DNA of 64,000 nucleotides from Dermatophagoides farinae. Its lineage: Eukaryota > Arthropoda > Arachnida > Sarcoptiformes > Pyroglyphidae. The notes below the pieces were generated by a model that saw nothing but the letters and a program-made list of their open reading frames with translations, had not been told where the DNA came from and did no database searches. Each line of letters opens with the position of its first letter. Position 1 is the first letter of the stretch. A program made the position numbers and the translations under genes. Below are positions 37,473 through 48,757 of this stretch, piece after piece. Location of the stretch: contig NC_134677.1 in the NCBI RefSeq assembly GCF_024713945.1, forward strand, positions 5,707,001-5,771,000, written 5' to 3'.

Positions 37473-37492
37473 TTAGGTTAGGTTAGGTTAGG
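37473..37492 (+). repeat. (TTAGG)4 telomere-like array inside the foldback element
   Basis: Four perfect TTAGG units are preceded by three longer T-run units ending in AGTTTAGG (37424-37477). TTAGG is the canonical arthropod telomere unit. Confidence 0.85.
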
Positions 37493-37513
37493 TGATCTCG
37501 GTTCATTAGATTA

Positions 37514-37544
37514 ATCCAAACCTCACCTTCGGTGAGGTTTGGAT
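37514..37544. other. perfect 14-bp hairpin
   Basis: ATCCAAACCTCACC, a TTC spacer, then its exact reverse complement. It lies 22 bases after the TTAGG array, inside the foldback element. It is GC-richer than the surroundings. Confidence 0.9.
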
Positions 37545-37735
37545 AAAACTATTGTATTGACAAACAATCTAGAATAGAGATCAAAGTCTAAAATACTATA
37601 AATCGGTTCATCGATGTTTTACACTTTCGTCTCAGAAAATTTCCTTGTCTTTGACAATAATAAGTAAAGTTTTCGTTTTCGTTTTCGTTAAGCGCTCACT
37701 CATTTAAGGGGATAGGGGTTTTCGACCTTATTGTG

Positions 37736-37865
37736 TTCGACTTTTTTATTTTCGACATTTTTGTCTGTTCGACGTTTTTGTCGTTTCGACTTTATTATTT
37801 TCGATCAAATATTTTCGACCATTTTGTATTCGACATTTTTATTTTCGACAAATTGTGACACAACC
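37736..37865 (-). repeat. terminal inverted repeat, right arm
   Basis: Reverse complement of the left arm (36597-36726) with 128 of 130 positions identical by eye. A GTTTTC triplet repeat (37675-37689) sits just inside its diverged extension. Confidence 0.9.
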
Positions 37866-37874
37866 GAACAGTGA
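37866..37874 (+). repeat. target-site duplication, right copy
   Basis: GAACAGTGA, identical to 36588-36596. Confidence 0.85.
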
Positions 37875-40800
37875 TGGAGAGGAAAAAAACAATGGTGTGG
37901 TGGATAGCAATTCAAACTGAATTCAAACTCATTTGTTATTGGCTTTTAGAATTTTTTTTTTTGTTCTCTTGCTTTTTACATTGTTGAAAATTTCGTTTTT
38001 TTAATCAATAGAATGACTTATTTTTGATCATTTATCTTTATTATACATGAATTGATGACAAATTTAAAAAAATAAATCAAATTTTTTATCAATTTCCAAT
38101 GATTGATTATACTGCCAAATTTAACATCAAAATTAAATAGACTTCTTTTATATCCAAGTGATCAGTTCTTAGATCAAATTATTTCGGATAGAAAGTAATT
38201 TCAAGAAAAAATTATCTCATCATATGAAAAGTTTTCTTTCTATAAAGTATTCGTTCTCGTTTAGTCAATAAATAGACAGTACATTCACAGGAATTTCGGA
38301 TAAAGAATTAATTGGCTTTGTAAGAATAAGACAAAAATTGTAAATAGATACAATAATTAGTATGATGTAATATAAACAAAAACTGATGAAAAAAATACTG
38401 GACATCAACTTTGATAACAAGGATTCAACGTTGTATGTTTGATTCATTAGAATTTTTGTAGCTAAAAAAAAAGTTTGCGAAAAAAAAAATTCAAGATCAA
38501 GCTGCAAATTAACTTTTCTCTCTTGATAATGTAGAAATTTCTTTCAATTAAAAATTTCAAAAGAATTAGTATGAAAAAGTTTCAAGTTTCTTGAAATTTT
38601 CTTTTGAAAATCTTTAATTTCAAGTTTCACAATCATAATGATGTTTACATGTTTGTATCTAAATTATTCATAGCTTGTTTATCAACAAGAAACACATTCG
38701 GTGGATGATAAATAGAATTTAATTAAAAAAAACGCTTCTTGATTGAAGAATCTGAAAATGAATTCTTTTCAATTCAATTCTTTTTCAAGTACAAACGAAA
38801 AAAATTTGAGAACAAAATTTTGATGTTTGTTGTGTGCAAACGCACTATGAAGCAAATATACTAATCAGAATCTGGTTACGTACACAAATAGTATGAATAT
38901 ACGGCAGAAATTTATATACAAAAACAATCAAAAACCGAGTTTTTCATTTCAATATTCAAATGAAATGGAAAAAAAAACATTGAGAAAATAAAATAATGAA
39001 GAGTAGTGAACAATAACAATAACAACAACAACAACAACAACAACAATGATAACAACAACAACAACAACAATGATAACAACAACAACAACAGTGGTAACAA
39101 TATTTAATTTGATGTCATTTTTCAGATAGGATAATAAAAAAAGTTTGCAAAAACAATAACAACAACAACAACAATAATAATAATAATAATTCAATAATAC
39201 AAAAAACTTTCATCTATTCTTTCGTTTCACGTTTTATTGAAAATCCTTTTTCTTTTATGTTACTATACTAATAAGAATTAAAAGAAAATATATTTATATT
39301 CTGGAACTTTTTTCAATTTCATTCATATTATAATAATCGTTGAAAATCTTAGAAATCAAAATGAATGGAAAATAAATGCTCTTAAGTCGATTATGATGAT
39401 GGTGATCATGATGATGATGATGATGATGACGTATGGCTATCAATAATTTATTTTTTGATAGAAAAAGAATAAAAGTTGGCTTCACTTCAATGAATTTTTG
39501 TTGTTGTTGTTGCAATTTCACTCAATTTTCATTGAATGTAATGATTTTTTTTTTTGTTATAAACAGTGGTTCACACATCGAATCATAATTGAATATAATG
39601 AATTACCACTCGAATCTAGTATAGTTACAAGAAAAAAGTAATTAAACCAATGGAGTGACGTAGAAAAAGAATGTTAAAAAAACGAATGAAAAATTTTTTT
39701 TTCCAGTGAAAAGAATGTAATTTTTTTTGGTTGTTCCAACGAAATAATACATTCAATCAATCGACAACCACACACAAAATAACAATAAAAATAATTGTCT
39801 TTTGAGTGAAAAAAAGAGGTGATTCACTTTTTAACAGATAATTCATGATTAGACACGTAAATCATTAATAAAAAAGTATTCAGAATACAAATAAATTAAC
39901 ATTGATTATTATACATCAACATAAACATGATTGTTTTCATTGGTATATATTCAAACAACCTTCAAAAAAATGTATCGATAAAAAACTTTTCAAATTCTTG
40001 ATGATTATAAGAAAAAAAAATTATAATAATAAAAAAGTTTTTTCAACATCATCTTATTTCGATTCTTATTATTCAGTTTTCCCTGGAAATCATAAGGGAT
40101 GCATTATGTACTTATCGGCTCATCATTGATCATCATCATCATCATCGTTATGATGAATAGAAATCAAATCATAATGTACATATAAATACGCATGAATAAT
40201 TTTTTTTTCCTTTCTCTTTCTATGATCAAACATAGAATATGGAAAAAAAATCAAAATTAAGTGAAAACTTACTGTCAATGTTGTATTATTATTACTTTAT
40301 TCTCTTTACGTGATTTCAAACTTATTTTCTAACATAATCATCATCATCATTATCTTTGAAATTGAAATTTTCCAAAACCGCATTTGTCAATTTGGTTTGT
40401 AGATGGATTCAAATTTCAACATTCAAATACTACTAGACAAAATGAATATATATTTGTTTAGCTCATTGTTTATTAGTTGTTTTTTTCTTTGTTTTTTCTG
40501 TACGAACAAACATGTTGTTGATTTATTTGTATGATTCAATAATCATTATCATTATCATCAATCTATTTGGATCAGATGACAAATAATCAAGTAATCGAAC
40601 AAATTATACTGAAAAAAAACACTGCATAAATGGTGATATTAGTTGTATAATATATTCGTATTACTGGTTGACTTTCAATTCTTGAGCAAATATGAATTTA
40701 TTTATTCATATTTCATAATACACATGTACACACACACACACACAATAGAAATGTGGTGCACATTTATTTGCCTTCACAATGTACAATGAATATTTACAAA

Positions 40801-43145
40801 TAAAATCCATCATGAAACTATCTTTCATTCATTGGTGGGGGGAAACAAAAATATCTGGCATTCACAGAGTTCAGATATATGGTTTTTTTTGTGTCATAAA
40901 CAAATATATAGCAAGCCTAAATGGAGAAAAAAAATGAAATGAAAAATATATTCAATTTAAGCAAATTGAAAAGAAAAAAAAAACAAATGTATTTTATACA
41001 TGGTCGACACATTTTTTTTTTCTTTGGTACATTGTAGAAATGAAAGTTTGTCAACTTTCAAACATCATCATTATTATTTGATATAACAATTTATAAAGCC
41101 GAAAATTTTTTTACAATTTTTTTTTGTCAAACAATGACAATAATGTTTTCATTGATTTTTACGAAAAAATTTTCATCGATTTATGTATAGACAAAACATT
41201 TGTTTTAATTCTCAACGTTAAAGTTTTTTTTATAATTTACGGAACAATTATTCTCTTTTTATTCATTGGAAGTTTTTTTTTATTAAACTACATTGCACAT
41301 TACTAGCTCATTGAATTGGAAATTGTTTTTCTCGGATTTTTTTTTTTACTTTCCATCAAATTCTATTGAACATCGTTAAAAACAAAAACATCATTTCATC
41401 ATGCAAAAATTCGATCAATATGAAACGGATGGATGCCTGGCAAAATAACTGGTGAAACCAGGTGAAAAATTTTCTGTTCATGGAAAATATTTTTTGTTTG
41501 ACATTACACAGATGTGTGTATTATTATGTGTTTATGGTGTGTGTATGTCGGTGCAATCAAATCAGATAGTATGAAGAATAAAAGCTCAAAAGAATGAACA
41601 TTACAGTGTATAGAAAAGCAAAAAAAAAGAATGTCATAAATCATTTTATGAATAAATTCTCCGTTTACATCACCGTGATGATAATGATTATTTCAATGTT
41701 GTAAATTATGTCTAAATATGTTTCATGTTATAGTGAAAAAAAAACATTTTGTATTTTACAAATGTAAAAATCTATTCATTTTACTTTTTTTTTGTTCATA
41801 ATTATGATCAACATGTAATGTTGTAATGTTGAATTATAATTAACAAATTAGAAAAAAAAATGAAAGTTGGCAATTTAAATAATTACCAACTTTTTTTCCT
41901 TGGGAACAATGTTTTTTTTTTGTATAAGATAAAAAAAATCAACCAGTTTTAAATGTAGAGATCCTAACTGATATCATTGTTATAATTTAATCAAATCCAG
42001 AAATAGAATTCAAGTCAAATCAAGTAATTGGATGAAAATCTTGGAATAATGGATTCAAAAAAAAGATTTCTGCAATCAAAAAAAAAAGAAAAAAATTCAA
42101 GATCATGACAGATATCAAATTTATCAAATATATCATTCAATGTTATAACAATGATACTGACATTGAAATCATTTGATATGGATTGAGCGAAAACAATTCA
42201 ATCTGATAGAATCAAAAATAATACGGATCAATATATCATATCTTAAGTGATCGATTGAAATCTTGAATCTATCCGAATCGATTGATCGATCTATTTTTCT
42301 GACGAAACAAATTCGGAAAAAATAGCATTCAATCGGACAAATTTTATTTTAGTTTTTTTTCCACATCTTTAGAAAAATTCTTCAATTGCAGCTGAAAATT
42401 CCTAAGTAATGATGGAGAAAAAATATAAGTGATAAAGCAAAAAGAACCAAAAAAAAAAAAGAAAAAAGCAAATTCCGTTTGAAAAACTTGTGCCCTTAAC
42501 AGTAAAATAATGATGTTTTCAACATTAGTTGTTGTTGTTGTTGATCAGAACGATGATGATGATGATGATGATAATGATGAAAGTTGGAGGACAAACTGGA
42601 ATATGAATCGGATTAGTTTGTCAGTAGAATCAACATATTTTTTTTTCGCAAAGCAAATGAATGTTGATTTCGCAAAACAGGAGAAGAAATAAAGAAAAAA
42701 AAACCATAACGACAGCACGCATCCTTGGTTTTACGTAACAGGATTGTTATTCGATTACATCATCTGAAACCGCTTGGATGAAATAATCAAACAAGAAGAA
42801 AAACCAACAATTATCTTATATGTATAATCTAATGAAACAAAATCCGAAACGAACCATTGCCTTTCCATTTGTTCATTTGTATATATATTTTATTTAATCT
42901 AAAATCGGATTCATCATTACTTTATTTTCTCCTATGGTTAGGTTTCCTATTCATTCTTATTTTATAATATCTCTTAAAATAAATGTTGTATTCTTCGTCA
43001 CAAATGAGCTATAAGAACAAAAAAAATGAATCAGAAAAAAATGCTTTCAATAAGACACAAAAAATGTTTTTTTCAAAATTGATTGGAAGATTCTTTATAA
43101 ATGGAATCTAAACACAAACTCACATAAATATATCTGGTTGTTCAG
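37875..43145. other. gene-poor AT-rich region, right part
   Basis: 5.3 kb with A/T runs, an AAC array, GAT/ATG repeats (39409-39430, 42556-42577) and no protein-like open frame. Nothing else recognised. Confidence 0.35.
39019..39090. repeat. (AAC)n interrupted microsatellite
   Basis: AAC units broken by two AATGAT interruptions; a second, shorter AAC/AAT array follows at about 39155-39190. Confidence 0.9.
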
Positions 43146-43249
43146 TCATTGTACCAATGCCTTGAAGATGGGCTTAATTTGTTCAACAAACTTAAACAAC
43201 ATGTCGTTCGTTTTTATTTGTCTGAATGTTCTGTAACCAATATGGCTAT
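43146..43249 (-). CDS. candidate 3'-terminal exon of an unidentified gene
   Basis: On the minus strand a strong acceptor (TATTTTCTTTCAG, a pyrimidine-rich tract) is followed by 34 full codons and a TGA. The peptide (SHIGYRTFRQIKTNDMLFKF, then VEQIKPIFKALVQ) has a balanced composition unlike the surrounding A/T-driven frames. The exon would start with two bases of a split codon. I found no convincing partner exon upstream (higher coordinates), and I do not recognise the family. Confidence 0.3.
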
Positions 43250-44272
43250 CTGAAAGAAAATAAGAAAATATTACTTTCCATAGGATAAAATTCCCTATGA
43301 TTTATGAAGTATAAGAGCTTTTTTCATGAGAAAAAATCTCGACAGATTTTTAGAAAAGCTTGAATAGATTCATTATTCTGTATTCGAACAACAACAACAA
43401 CAACAACAAAACCTTGTGTGTTCCAATGAATTCATATGCCGTGAATTTTCCTTTTTTTCATTACACTTTATTCTTTTTTTCGGACTTTTATATTGTGGTT
43501 CTAATGTAAGGCCATATTATGATAAATTTATAAAATATATCAAATCATCAGTTGTATTCATTATTTTTATCAGTGTCATCATTGAATTTCACTCATTCAG
43601 CAAATCAATAAATATGAAACGATCAATTTTTCTTTTTGTTCATTGTCTATTCTCAAGTTTGTCTTCTAAATGGTCTTCTAGGTCATTATATTGTTTTACT
43701 CATTATAATGCTTTGTGTGTATGTGTGTGTGTTTAATCTTAAGAAATTCAAAATAATACACGAATCAGAAATACTTGATCATGTTTTTTTATACAGATCA
43801 TTATTTTTGTTGTTTTATCTAAATGGTTTCGTATGAAAAAGCATAATTCGATTTTAATTAGTTTGTTCGCATTATAATGGGAACGTGTTGGTCTGTTTTT
43901 TTTCATTATTTGATGCCCATTCTGCAAAATTGTGTTTGGATAAAAACGATTCTAGATTACTTCATCATGTTTGAAATAAAGTACCATTAACTATTATTCT
44001 ATTCACGCTTTTTACATGACAACAATCCGAGCATTCTGGAAAGAGCTTTTTATTATTAGTCTAGCATTCATTGTTAGAATGAATGAATTGAATGATTCAC
44101 AAATTGCACACAACTTTTTCTCTTGTTTTTTTTCCTTTTCATTTTCTCTCATCTTTTATTTTCATTCTCTGCAGCTATTGTTCTCTGTGTTTGACAAGTT
44201 ATAACATCCATTACATTCCATTTTTGTAAATTCTTTTAGCTGTTGCTGTTTTGAATTCTTGATTTGAAACTA
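43250..44272. other. intergenic, AT-rich
   Basis: Upstream flank of the group-7-like gene, with an AAC repeat near 43388 and a TG repeat near 43716-43733. A TTTTAG acceptor-like site at 44239 may end a 5' UTR intron. No gene supported. Confidence 0.3.
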
Positions 44273-45514
44273 ATGCAAACTATAATAACAACTACGTTAT
44301 CGAATAAAAACGAAATAATGAATATCCAATGGGTCAAGGACAAGATCACCTTGGGAAACATATTTAATCGCCATCAACGATTCCAACGTAATGATTCTTC
44401 GAATTCAAATTCGAGTACAAATTCCGCACCGGTTACAGCCACAAGTACGCCCATTGCAACGCCTGTACATCATCAACGTATGGGTAGCAAAATTGGTCGA
44501 AATCAATCACCGGTCCCTGCTGTCACAAATCATCATCCTCAACACCAACCAAATTTGGCCTATTCAAATCGACAGAATAGTTTTCCTGCACCGAGACCAA
44601 AAAAATATTCACAGACATCAGGTGGCCACCCTAAATTGGCTGTCAAATCTAATTCAGCTAGTTCAATCATTGCTAATCATGGAACATCAAGTGGAAGTTT
44701 ACGTCGTCGCCGTTTCAAACAACAATATCAAGCACGGATGACCGAACGACGATTGTCGAGACAAGGCAGTTCCGGCACATCTATATCCACTAGCCAGGAA
44801 TATTCTAGCACTGGAACGAGTATAACAGCGAATCCGGTGGTAGATCGTTTATTAGATTATATTCGAGAAAATTACACCAAACAAATGGAACCGTTTCCGT
44901 TTGAAATTGGCAAAAAGTTTCGCCTGACTTCCTTCGGTAAGTTTATGAAATTATGATTAGTTGTATTCTGATTTGAATGAAATTTGATTTTCGGATTGAA
45001 TTTTATGTTTTTTTTTCCTCATTTAGCTTCATTTCGAATGGAATCCGGTCAACTATATGGTACATCAAATTTCGAACGAATTGGTGATTCGAAATTGATC
45101 AAATCAGCCGATGAATTCACCCAGATCATACTCGCATCGAATATATTATTTAGCGATATATTGGTAGAGATATTATTTTCTGCCAAAATTGCTCGCTTTA
45201 TGATGCGTGATAAACATTTACGAATATTCATCGAAAAATGTATTGTATATGTTGAGATGGCCATCGATCATACAATGTCGGCCAAAATTAAAATCTTACG
45301 ACTTGTGTCCATGGATGGTGTCGAGGCCAGAACTCGTGGCATACCATTTCCATTAAATAAAAGTTTCGATGCTTATGCATTGAAAACTGTACATACGATG
45401 GCAGCCAATTCGGAACAATACACCAATAATATTGTCTCCATCGTCAATCAATTCTGTGATAATCTCATCGAAAATGCACTCAAATCGCTTAGTTTGATGG
45501 ATTTGTTCTGGTAG
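44273..45514 (+). CDS. group-7 mite allergen-like (TULIP-type) protein with long disordered N-terminus
   Basis: Two exons (44273-44936, 45027-45514) encode 383 residues; an in-frame stop precedes the first ATG. Residues about 40-190 are Ser/Thr/Gln/Pro/Arg-rich and probably disordered. From about residue 195 (VVDRLLDYIRENY) a folded domain follows: MEPFPFEIGKKF, then MESGQLYGTSNFERIGDSKL, resembling the G-x-L-x-G...R-x-GD pattern of group-7 allergens and related lipid-binding TULIP proteins, and a final amphipathic helix (NIVSIVNQFCDNLIENALKSL). Known members are secreted, but here no signal peptide is visible. Met at about residue 15 (MNIQWVKDK) is an alternative start. The family call rests on remembered pattern similarity only. 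Confidence 0.5.
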
Positions 45515-47758
45515 TTTCGATGATCATTTACAGAAAACATCTTAATACAACGAAACCGGTCCTAAAACCATCAAATAATTTTCCCATAAACATTCCATCT
45601 ATCCATTATTTTTTCAGAAAATCATCCTAAATTTTACAAATTTTCCTTGATTAATTAAATGGTCAAAAATAACGTACTTTTGTTTGTTTGTGTTTATATT
45701 TTGTAATTTATTTCCCATTTTGTAATTGGATAGTCGATTAATTTTTAATACATGGTAAAGGCGAAAAAAAATCGTGTTGGTAATCAATTTTTTAGAATTT
45801 CTTTGAAAATAGTTTCACAGCAAAAAAAAGATAATTTTGCCATAAAATAGTTACTAATGGTTTGTAAATGTTTGTTTGATCAAAACTACTAGAACAACAT
45901 CGATGTTTGCCTCAGTGAACCAAAAAAGTTTGATTTATTGCCGTCTACCCACACAAAAACAATTTGGAATACATCATCATATTGTTTGAACAGTCCAAAA
46001 ACTTCTACAAAACTTAAGGTATAAGAATATTCTAACAAATACCGATTTGGCTCGACTTTTTTTTCCAATTCATATACAGTTTTAACATCTTATCGTACTA
46101 ATTTCAGGATGATTATGGTAGTATGTGTGCGTGCTAAATTCATGGAAAGCAATGAAATAAATTCAGTTTCATGTATGAATGAATATAAAGTGGATAAAAT
46201 GGAAAAACTTTTTCTTTTACGGCGAAACATAGTTTATTTCAACATTTACCTACAATGATAAACATAAAAAAAACATGCAAAAAAAGCATCTCTATAGAAA
46301 TTTTCTGTTCATTTAAAAATGCGACTTATACTCAGCATATATAAAGAATAAGAATACAAAATTTAAACCAGAATACTGGAATAAAATTTCAAAATACCAA
46401 TGAAATATTCAAAATATTCACAAAGAATGAGATAAATATAAAATTTTTGTTTTTTTGCTTATCTTGTTGTTGACACAGAATTCTCATGCGTATACTCTTA
46501 ACAACCACACATGGACACAAATGCAAAATTATTGAATACAAAACAATGTATATGGCCGAAAAAAAAGTAGAAACTTTGATTTTTTTTTCTAATTTAAAAC
46601 ATTGGGTGCATGAAACATGAATATCGGCTAACAACAACAACATTATTATCTATATTAAACAGAAAAATGCAGCGACAAAACACTGGAAAGTATGATCCAA
46701 AATCGGATATAATCAACCAAAAGACAATACATTAGATATAAATAATAGGTGTGAGTGGGCAAACAACAGATGCACACTAATCAGATATATATAAAAAAAA
46801 CAATAGCCATGAGAAATGAAAGAATTTAGCAACAACAACAAAATTGTAAGCTTGTCTCACTTTCCATATAATTTTGTTCGAATCGGATGATTCTCATCAT
46901 CAAAGATTTGCAGATTTTTTTCTTCTTTTCATTTTCATGTTGTTTTCATTTTTTTTATTGTTGTTATTGTTGCTTTTGATGGCAAGAATATAATCAAGAT
47001 TAGTGTAGTGTTTGTGATGTAATAGCTGTTTTTGTTTTGTTTAGTTTAAAAAAACTTTTGTTACTTCATTGTTCAAGTTGATTCGTTGGAATTCGTGTCA
47101 TGTTATGTATTGTGCTACATACATTGTCAGTATTTTTTTTTATTTATATATTTCTAAAAAAAATAACAAGAAATTAGATATCAGAATAATACGAGGGTGT
47201 AAATTTAGAGGTCTGGATTTTTTTTGTTAGAAAAAAATGTTGACATCAGGAAGTAGCATTTACGAAATGGAAAAAAATTGACATAAAATTGACAGGTTAT
47301 CGAATAAGAATGTTATATAATAATGTTATTTAAGTATGATCATCATCAACACCTCATTATAAAATCAATTTTGATCATCAAAAAAAAAAAAAAAAATATA
47401 TAAGCGTCAAAAATTTGAAGCTTCCATGGATGACATAAATTCTTTCTGGTTTCGTAATAATTCCATCATTCTTAATTTGATTTTCTTCAGTTATTGGATC
47501 AAAATTTAGCCAAGAATTTATTGGATGAAAAAAACATTTACAAATTAATTTGATAAAAATAATCATTCGTTTTTTTTTGGACAAAAAAAAATTTCAAAAA
47601 ACTCAATTCGAAACTCATACACTAGATGTCGCACTAAGATTTATTTGTATTTTTTTTTTTGACTAAAATTATAATCAGTTTTATAAATATTTTCTTGAAT
47701 CTTGAAAATTAACAATAATCTTACAGATAACTAAATCTGACAAAAATAAGAATAATTA
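45515..47758. other. intergenic, 2.2 kb between convergent genes
   Basis: 3' flanks of the group-7-like gene and the CHCHD3-like gene. AT-rich, with A runs near 47380-47395. A TTTATT (reverse poly(A) signal) at 47640-47645 suits the CHCHD3-like gene. No gene supported. Confidence 0.35.
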
Positions 47759-48481
47759 TTATTTTTGTAAAAGCATTTTAAGGCGAGCCTCATTAATACA
47801 ATGAGAAAATTCTCGGACATATTGGCTGCAGAGAAGAGATTTTTTTCCATTTATTTCGTAACAACGAATCAATTTTTCTTCCACTTCTTTACACGGCTGC
47901 TCTCGCGGTCCATCTTTTTTGTCAAGTACAGTTCCATCGAAATGTTTTTTCAAAACAATATCATCAATTCGTTTCACTTCGGTGGCCATTAATTGACGAT
48001 TTTTATGTATCAAATCCTTGTTTAATCGATCCATTTCTTCAAGATTCTTACGCCACATCATCTGATAATGCTGTAGTTTACGTTCATATTCACCACGAAG
48101 CTCGAGCAACAAAAAGTTGGGATCAAATCCTGGATTGAAGTTCGGATAAGGCTGCTGTGGTTTATTATGAGTAAGTTTTTCAAATTCATCTAACGTTTGA
48201 TTGTGAACATTTTGTTGAGCATCGTGTGTTGGCAATGATGGAAGTTCAGGATAGATAGTTGGATATGAAACACCTCGAGATGGATCACTACTGGCTGTGA
48301 ATGTATTCGTATTGGGTTTGATTGGTTCAGTGACCGGTGTTTTAATCGGAATATCTGCATTTGTTGATGAACTGGTGAGATTTTGCTGTTGCTTCTGTCG
48401 AGTCATCTTATCTCTCAACGATTTAGAAATCAGAATCTGATCCCTATCATCGTTGACGATCGTAAAACGTGTGTTAGCCAT
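47759..48481 (-). CDS. CHCHD3: MICOS subunit of the CHCHD3/CHCHD6 (Mic19/Mic25) type
   Basis: A single exon encodes 240 residues from MANTRFTIVNDDRDQILISKSLRDKM, which aligns with the DUF737 start of CHCHD3 (RVTFEADENENITVVKGIRLSENVIDRMK). The upstream in-frame Met (48526) would add 15 residues and is less likely. The middle is Pro/Thr/Asn-rich, then a helical region (LRGEYERKLQHYQMMWRKN). The CHCH domain has twin CX9C motifs: Cys197-Cys207 and Cys218-Cys228. The family sits in the intermembrane space and links MICOS at crista junctions to the outer membrane SAM complex. The N-terminal myristoylation glycine of vertebrate CHCHD3 is absent. Confidence 0.85.
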   Translation of the reverse strand: MANTRFTIVNDDRDQILISKSLRDKMTRQKQQQNLTSSSTNADIPIKTPVTEPIKPNTNTFTASSDPSRGVSYPTIYPELPSLPTHDAQQNVHNQTLDEFEKLTHNKPQQPYPNFNPGFDPNFLLLELRGEYERKLQHYQMMWRKNLEEMDRLNKDLIHKNRQLMATEVKRIDDIVLKKHFDGTVLDKKDGPREQPCKEVEEKLIRCYEINGKKSLLCSQYVREFSHCINEARLKMLLQK

Positions 48482-48757
48482 TTTAGATGAATAGAAAAAT
48501 TTTTTTCTCAAACTGACAAAAACCAATCAGTAATTTGAAAATGATTCAAAATGCTCAAGAATTTTGCAACACAAATAACCTTAAATGAACACATATGTTC
48601 GCGAACTTTTCGGAAAATTACCCAACAAAAATGGAATTTCCTGTAAACATTCTTAGTTTATTGAATAATGAATACTGTTGTGATTATTGTTACGTTGACA
48701 AATCAACTTTAATTTTGATGCATTTGTCAATTTTTAGGTTGGGACGTCATTTCAATC
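48482..48757. promoter_or_regulatory. bidirectional promoter region, CHCHD3-like and CLPTM1L
   Basis: 276 bases separate two divergent start codons, so both promoters and 5' UTRs must lie here or overlap. No TATA-like element stands out against the AT-rich background. Confidence 0.5.

Larger units (their letters stand above)
36597..37865. mobile_element. foldback DNA transposon, non-autonomous, Mutator-like features
   Basis: A 1,269-bp element is bounded by inverted repeats and a perfect 9-bp target-site duplication (GAACAGTGA). Its ends read GGTT[C/G]TGTCACAATTTG. The outer 130 bp of the arms differ at only two positions; beyond that the arms continue for about 60 bp in diverged form (CTTATCCCTTAAA against CCTATCCCCTTAAA, then AACGAAAA). 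No transposase-like frame lies between the arms, so it is non-autonomous. The interior holds a TTAGG array and a 14-bp hairpin. Long arms plus a 9-bp duplication are typical of Mutator-like (MULE) elements; Merlin-type elements also make 8-9 bp duplications. The near-identity of the arms suggests recent insertion or homogenisation. Confidence 0.85.

Noticed and set aside
46860-46900. GTTCGAATC-like sequence, as in a tRNA B box
   Set aside because: No A box at the right distance and no cloverleaf; similar matches elsewhere (e.g. 55788) fail for the same reason. No tRNA found in the window.
46850-46935. Minus-strand stretch reading LQIFDDENHPIRTKLYGK
   Set aside because: Looks coding-like, but it has no acceptor with a pyrimidine tract, an in-frame stop close upstream and no start. 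Too short to support.
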